Origin: CAZVWH01 sp964631175 | Lineage (GTDB): Bacteria; Planctomycetota; Phycisphaerae; Sedimentisphaerales; Anaerobacaceae | Assembly: GCA_964631175.1 (NCBI GenBank) | Contig: CAZVWH010000001.1 | Location: forward strand, 1-64,000 | Direction of reading: 5' to 3' | Length of the DNA: 64,000 bases | Shown: positions 59,561 through 64,000 of the stretch, one piece after another | Numbering within the stretch: the stretch's first letter is position 1 | Layout: each line of letters opens with the position of its first letter | Translations under genes and position numbers: made by a program | The notes under the pieces: generated by a model | What the model saw: only the letters and a program-made list of their open reading frames with translations | Database searches by the model: none | What the model was told of the DNA's origin: nothing

Positions 59561-60598
59561 TCAGTACTTTCCTTCTCTGCGAAAGATTTCCGCATATACC
59601 TTTTCGTATCCTTCGACCATACGGTCGATGGTGAAATTATCTTCCACGCGCAGGCGGCATTTTTTGCGGTCTATTCTATCAATTTTGCCCACAGCCTCCA
59701 CCGCCTCATCGACATTATTGACCAAATAGCCGGTTTCCTTATCCGCGATGACCTCACGACATGAGCCTAAATCCATCGCAATTACCGGCACGCCCGCGGC
59801 CATTGATTCAGCCATCACCAAGCCGAACCGTTCAGGAATTGTGTTAAGGTGAATGACCACATACGCTTCTTTAAGAAGCGCGTCACGCTGGACGGGATTA
59901 ACGGGGCCTATATACTGAATCGAGGATTGGTTTAGATAAGGTTTGACAAGCGTGTCGAAGTAATTTTGGTCCTGAATTATGCCGGCTATTATTAAATCCA
60001 TACCGCACTTTTTTGCGACTTCAATCGCCAGGTGTGTCCCTTTGTCGTTGTGTATTCGTCCGTAATGGACGAGCTTGTCTCCAGGCGTCTCCCTAAACGT
60101 AAGATTAGAAAGGTCAATACCATTGTAAACAGTCGCCAAATACGGTAGCTCTTTGTCCCTATCCGAATCGCTGATCGAAACATAGTAAGAATCTTTATGG
60201 TCGTGGTAAACCCGCAGTATGTCCGGGTCTGAAAAGCCATGGATTGTGGTCAGAATCGGCGTTTTTACGAAAGGTAGATAGGTCAATGGCAGATAGTCAA
60301 AATTGTTATGAATCAGGTCAAACTCACAAGATCGCTGCATAACCTTGGAAATATGCAGACACGTCGAGACCAGCGGGATTTGGGTCTTATCTTCCTCGTA
60401 ACCTTTTTCAACAAAACCAACAAGCTTTGCGTTAGTGATGGAATCTTTTGTGGCGAACAGCGTTACATTCTTCCAGCCACGGGCAATCAGACCTTCGGTG
60501 ATATTGCTCGCCACGGTCTCCCATGCGCCGTAGGCCCGTGGCGGAGTCCGCCATGCAACCGGCGACAGAATTGCTATGCGTTTGTTTTTAAAGTCCAT
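59561..60598 (-). CDS. Glycosyltransferase family 4 protein
   Basis: This 345-residue GT-B retaining glycosyltransferase begins MDFKNKRIAILSPVAWRTPP. Middle motifs are FDLIHNNFDYLP, TTIHGFSDPDI and VYNGIDL; the donor site reads PERFGLVMAESMAAGVPVIAMDLG. It probably transfers an activated sugar to an exopolysaccharide or glycolipid. The nucleotide-sugar dehydrogenase gene lies 74 bases upstream on the same strand, separated by repeat words, and may feed it UDP-sugar acid. Confidence 0.92.
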   Translation of the reverse strand: MDFKNKRIAILSPVAWRTPPRAYGAWETVASNITEGLIARGWKNVTLFATKDSITNAKLVGFVEKGYEEDKTQIPLVSTCLHISKVMQRSCEFDLIHNNFDYLPLTYLPFVKTPILTTIHGFSDPDILRVYHDHKDSYYVSISDSDRDKELPYLATVYNGIDLSNLTFRETPGDKLVHYGRIHNDKGTHLAIEVAKKCGMDLIIAGIIQDQNYFDTLVKPYLNQSSIQYIGPVNPVQRDALLKEAYVVIHLNTIPERFGLVMAESMAAGVPVIAMDLGSCREVIADKETGYLVNNVDEAVEAVGKIDRIDRKKCRLRVEDNFTIDRMVEGYEKVYAEIFRREGKY

Positions 60599-60605
60599 CT
60601 TTAGT

Positions 60606-60703
60606 CAGAAATCAGAAATGTAGTCATTCACCGGCACCACAGGTGTGCCGGCTAAACGTCTTTCGTCTTCTGTCATCTGCCTTCTGTCCTCTGTCTTCTC
60701 ACT
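60606..60703. repeat. CCGGCA hairpin and CAGAAGACAGA words between GT4 and dehydrogenase
   Basis: The hairpin CCGGCACCACAGGTGTGCCGG at 60631-60651 (stem CCGGCAC/GTGTGCCGG) has tail CTAAACG. From 60664 pyrimidine-rich words, CTTCTGTCATCTGCC and TTCTGTCCTCTGTCTTC, run to 60700. On the coding strand these give the C terminus and stop of the dehydrogenase gene. Confidence 0.7.
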
Positions 60704-62322
60704 TCCTCTTTTATTCTCTGGATATGTCCCCTACCTAAGCCTTTGACCTCACAGCCAAGCTGGAAATACCGGCGAATTTTATCATCATCTAATATGCCGA
60801 AACAATCAATCACGGCTAAAGGCCCGCCCGCCCACTTGACTATCTGGCCGGGGTCAAGCTTCAAATAAGGTTCGTGCGGCACAGCTAAGATAAGTGCTTC
60901 AGCACCTTTTATGGCAGTAGCAATATCCTGTTGGACAGTAATATTCACCAAGTAATCCTGGTTGCGGAAAAATCTTGCTAACGAGTGGCCCGGTGCCGGA
61001 TAGGTATCCTGTTTTTCCAGCTCGTACCAATGCTCGACATACGGATCGTGTACCCTCATCTCTGCTCCCATCTCAGTCAGCTTTCGGACTACTACTTCCG
61101 AGCCGCTGTAACGAGTATCAGCGACATCCTGGCGATAGCTGGCCCCGCATAAAAGTACCGGTGCGCCGGCGATTAACCGGCCCATGTTCCGAAGCGCATC
61201 CCTTGTCAATTCCGCTACGTGAAGACCCCGCGTGTCATTTATATCGATGGCCGAAGTGGTTATCTTAAATATATCGTCATCGAAACCAAGAATGTGCCTG
61301 TACGCCCAATATCCCAGACCACCATCCTTCGGCAGACAGTATCCGCCGATACCTGGACCTGGGAATATGATGTTATTGTGAGTAGGCCGGACCTTAATTG
61401 CTTTGATGACCTTAATCAAATCCACGCCGTTTCGCTCAGCAAACAAGCTCCACTCATTCAAAAAAGCCAGCATTGTGGCACGGAAAGAATTTTCAACTAT
61501 TTTAGCAGTCTCTGATTCGATAGGCCGATCCATAACCGTCAAAGGGAATTTGGCGGTGTTCAACACTTCTCGAAGAAATTTCTCGACGCGCTCTTTTGCT
61601 TCTTCATTACAGCCGGAGCAGACCCGCCAGAAATCTCGTATCGATGATACATACTGTCTGCCTGGCATAACACGCTCATAACTGTGCGCCAGCAGTGGCT
61701 CTGAATCAATTTGGCGGGCTGCAAATGCCCTCTTCAAAATCGGCCAGGCGACGAACTCTGTGGTACCGGGTGCAACAGTTGTTTCGATTAAGGTCAAACA
61801 TTTGGGCGGTATAAATTTGCCGATGGTTTTTATTGTCGCTTCCAATGCCTCCATCTCCACCCAGCCGGTTCGCATATTTCCAAGGTCGTTTTTTGTATAG
61901 TCACATTGGACATCCACAACAACACAGTCGGCCAACTTAAGACACTCACTGTTGTAGGTGGCGATGAGGGTCTTTTTTTCGAGCACACAACGAGCGATCA
62001 TCGGCTCGACCTCGGGGTCCTCGGCTTTAACCGGTGATTGTCCTCTGTTAAGCAATGGAATCTTCCAGTAGCTGCGAGTGCTGGGCCGCTGACAACCGAT
62101 GACCAATTTGCCGGGCTTGCCGGTCTGCCGGTCAATACTGTCGGCGATAATAGCCGCCATAACGGCACCAACAAAACCGACACCCATTACTACGACAATT
62201 TCCTTACCATCCTTGCGTGCCGCTGCCGCCAGCGACTCCACGCGATTGAATTCTGTAGAATACTCCTCCTTGCTGGGAATTGGAAACCTTTCACCAGCCG
62301 AACTTATCGAATAATCAACCAT
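60673..62322 (-). CDS. Nucleotide sugar dehydrogenase
   Basis: This 549-residue UDP-glucose/GDP-mannose dehydrogenase family protein oxidises the C6 alcohol of a nucleotide sugar to the acid. The N-terminal NAD domain reads VVVMGVGFVGAVMAAIIAD; the catalytic Cys is in GIGGYCLPKDGG, and LCGASYRQDVADTRYSGS and VHDPYV mark the C-terminal domain. It is about 100 residues longer than the usual 430-450, with an N-terminal extension of about 40 residues and insertions. The final RRQRTEGR and TGA are encoded by the purine-rich repeat. Confidence 0.92.
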   Translation of the reverse strand: MVDYSISSAGERFPIPSKEEYSTEFNRVESLAAAARKDGKEIVVVMGVGFVGAVMAAIIADSIDRQTGKPGKLVIGCQRPSTRSYWKIPLLNRGQSPVKAEDPEVEPMIARCVLEKKTLIATYNSECLKLADCVVVDVQCDYTKNDLGNMRTGWVEMEALEATIKTIGKFIPPKCLTLIETTVAPGTTEFVAWPILKRAFAARQIDSEPLLAHSYERVMPGRQYVSSIRDFWRVCSGCNEEAKERVEKFLREVLNTAKFPLTVMDRPIESETAKIVENSFRATMLAFLNEWSLFAERNGVDLIKVIKAIKVRPTHNNIIFPGPGIGGYCLPKDGGLGYWAYRHILGFDDDIFKITTSAIDINDTRGLHVAELTRDALRNMGRLIAGAPVLLCGASYRQDVADTRYSGSEVVVRKLTEMGAEMRVHDPYVEHWYELEKQDTYPAPGHSLARFFRNQDYLVNITVQQDIATAIKGAEALILAVPHEPYLKLDPGQIVKWAGGPLAVIDCFGILDDDKIRRYFQLGCEVKGLGRGHIQRIKEEVRRQRTEGR

Positions 62323-62603
62323 TTCTGTCCTCTCCTATAAATAGTCTTTGCTCAGATTTTAACAAGCGTCCTCAAAGACCGTTTGTCTCTTGTCTTTTCC
62401 AATAAACGCCGCAAGTTTATCAGTAACACCCCGTATATCAAGGTTTTTTTGCTTCGTTATCGCCAAAACCATACTCAATCTCAGATAAATACATGTTATA
62501 TTGAATTATAAATACAAAAATGATATAATCTGCTTAATCCATTGTATTACCTGAAATCGCTATTTTCTAAACCGCACTTTTAGATGGGCTTCAGGACAAA
62601 AAA

Positions 62604-64000
62604 ATGCAAAAAGTCAGCACATTCACCTTGTCTGTTATAGCATTAACTCTCTTATGCAGTGGGAGTATTTCAACAGGACAAGAAGCATTTCGATACCCGG
62701 ATTATTTGCTTGATATATATAACCCGGACGATGCTTGTTGGAAAGGTGTTGGTGCTGATGGACGCTGGCCGGTTCCGGTAGATCCCGAAAAATGGCTTGT
62801 TGGCCCGCCGCTGTCGGACCAGTCAGGTGTTACCGTGCCTATAGACCAATGGATCGAGCTAAAGTTTCCAGGCAGAATTGTTGACGGTCCTGGCGATGAT
62901 ATACTGCTTATAGAGCTGGGTCAAGTAGGTGAACAAGCTCTCCTTTTCATTACAGATAGTGCCAACCAAGAGTATCTGCTTGGTAAAGCTACAGCATTAA
63001 ATTCCGGCCTGGACACGGACTCCGAGATCGGCTTCGATATCACAGGTATCTGCCTGCCGTTTTTACCGAGTGCTGTTCGCATCGTAGCATTAGACACAGG
63101 AGGAGGCTCACCCGGATTTGACATAGCTAATATACGTGCTCGAACGTACATCGAACAAAGTAAAGCTGCCACCGGCCCCATTCCCTTCAACGGCGCTAAA
63201 AACGTGCTGGTTGACACAGTCCTCAGATGGTTGCCGGGATATTCCGCAGATAAACACATCGTTTACTTCGGCACTGCTATTGCTAATGTAGATGCAAATG
63301 CAAATCCCATCAGTAGTCCAGAGCAGCCGCAGGACGCCAACAGCTTCGACCCCGGAGGCCTTGAATTAAGCCGAACCTACTACTGGCGAATAGATGAAGT
63401 TAATAGCACCGACCCCAATAATCCCGTTACAGGCGATATCTGGAAATTCACAGTAGCCGACCATCTTGTTTTAGACGATTTTGAGTCCTACAACAACTAC
63501 GATAATCAGATATATAAGAGCTGGAAAGAAACCGGCGAAGCATTCGTGGGTGTCTCGACGTATCCGCTTAGCACATGCCAGCAATCTATGGCGTTTGTTT
63601 ACTACTATGACGTAAGTTATTCTTCCGAAGCTGTACGTACGTTTAGCCCTGCGTTGGATTGGGCTACAATCGGCACCAAGACTTTGGAATTGCTATTTTA
63701 TGGTCGAAGAAGCAATGCTGCCGACGTACAAATGTATATTAGCCTTGGCGACGGCGATGTCGATTTGATTGTGCCGTACAACGCCGACCCGAACGACATC
63801 AAAGAGCAAGCATGGCAGCGCTGGAGAATTAATATTCAAGACTTAGCCAGCCTGAATCTGAGCAATATTAAGACTTTCTCCATCGGCTTTCGTGTCGGTC
63901 AAACCCAACCCCTAAAGGGTGGTGGCGGCACTGTCTATTTCGATGATATCAAGCTATACCCGTCCAGATGCCTCGAACAAAATAGACCCCAAGCCGATTT
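62604..64000 (+). CDS. Secreted FnIII/DDFESY-type exoprotein, truncated by window edge
   Basis: The frame is open from ATG at 62604 to the end, about 465 codons. A signal peptide (LSVIALTLLCSGSIS) is followed by a non-conserved beta-rich domain with RYPDYLLDIYNPDD and DGRWPVP. A FnIII-like domain ends TYYWRIDEVNSTDP. Next comes a VLDDFESYNNYDNQIYKSWK domain of the carbohydrate-binding type, ending in TVYFDDIKLYP. The same modules make up the C-terminal half of the LamG protein at 2764. AGGAC lies 8 bases before the ATG. The 281 bases upstream are AT-rich with no gene. Confidence 0.85.
   Translation, partial: MQKVSTFTLSVIALTLLCSGSISTGQEAFRYPDYLLDIYNPDDACWKGVGADGRWPVPVDPEKWLVGPPLSDQSGVTVPIDQWIELKFPGRIVDGPGDDILLIELGQVGEQALLFITDSANQEYLLGKATALNSGLDTDSEIGFDITGICLPFLPSAVRIVALDTGGGSPGFDIANIRARTYIEQSKAATGPIPFNGAKNVLVDTVLRWLPGYSADKHIVYFGTAIANVDANANPISSPEQPQDANSFDPGGLELSRTYYWRIDEVNSTDPNNPVTGDIWKFTVADHLVLDDFESYNNYDNQIYKSWKETGEAFVGVSTYPLSTCQQSMAFVYYYDVSYSSEAVRTFSPALDWATIGTKTLELLFYGRRSNAADVQMYISLGDGDVDLIVPYNADPNDIKEQAWQRWRINIQDLASLNLSNIKTFSIGFRVGQTQPLKGGGGTVYFDDIKLYPSRCLEQNRPQAD

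Noticed and set aside
62323..62603. tRNA or small RNA gene in the AT-rich spacer
   Set aside because: No cloverleaf, T-loop or CCA signature could be found by eye.

Overview
The window looks like a chromosomal segment of an uncultured planctomycete of the class Phycisphaerae, probably an anaerobic, sediment-type, polysaccharide-degrading lineage. This rests on gene content: prepilin-like exoproteins with GFTLIELL-type leaders, LamG and GLUG proteins, right-handed beta-helix proteins with dockerin-like GDINGDCKVD tails, several glycoside hydrolases, and housekeeping genes scattered singly rather than in long operons. No rRNA, tRNA or CRISPR array was recognised. Taxonomy is inferred, not computed.

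Layout. 0-12.5 kb: an S49 (SppA-like) peptidase, a pseudopilin-like exoprotein, a 1155-residue LamG protein, a DUF401 membrane protein, rsmI, a B12-binding radical SAM enzyme, rsmE and an EamA transporter. 12.6-20.5 kb: a minus-strand methyl-branch Wood-Ljungdahl cluster transcribed fhs, folD, (four-helix-bundle cassette), [NiFe] hydrogenase small and large subunits, metV, metF, with a decayed formate dehydrogenase tail just upstream. 20.6-31.5 kb: a PpiC-type foldase, a SagB-type oxidoreductase, a THEP1-like NTPase, three beta-helix exoproteins and a GH44 enzyme. 31.7-43.2 kb: PolX, small housekeeping and orphan genes, a GH43 enzyme, a radical SAM protein, SixA, an ECF sigma/anti-sigma/pseudopilin group, an HTH-pseudoreceiver regulator and a DegT aminotransferase. 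43.2-50.6 kb: two GLUG proteins with identical 3' ends, a broken HEPN/MNT pair, and a HAD phosphatase whose 3' end is tandemly duplicated. 50.8-64 kb: a DUF434 protein, an AsmA-like protein, an RNase Z-like hydrolase, GH5, a phospholipase D-like protein, GH130, a REP-associated transposase (RAYT), GT4, a nucleotide-sugar dehydrogenase, and an exoprotein that runs off the right edge.

How the genes may work together. The fhs-folD-hydrogenase-metVF order suggests that H2 oxidation is coupled to reduction of C1-tetrahydrofolate, or the reverse. CODH/ACS is absent from the window and the only formate dehydrogenase trace is a pseudogene. The exoproteins (GH5, GH43, GH44, beta-helix, LamG, GLUG) form a polysaccharide-handling secretome with GH130 as a probable cytoplasmic phosphorylase.

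The most unusual property is the density of palindromic and word-like repeats. One family of hairpins carries a one-sided CTAAA(C) tail. It includes a six-copy tandem array with compensatory base changes, two copies flanking a RAYT gene with tails facing inward, and in-frame copies inside the signal-peptide leader of a secreted protein. Purine-rich words of the CAGAAGACAGA type form the ends of folD, the four-helix-bundle gene and the sugar dehydrogenase gene, including two stop codons. Together these suggest a RAYT-driven palindromic element system that tolerates insertion in coding sequence.
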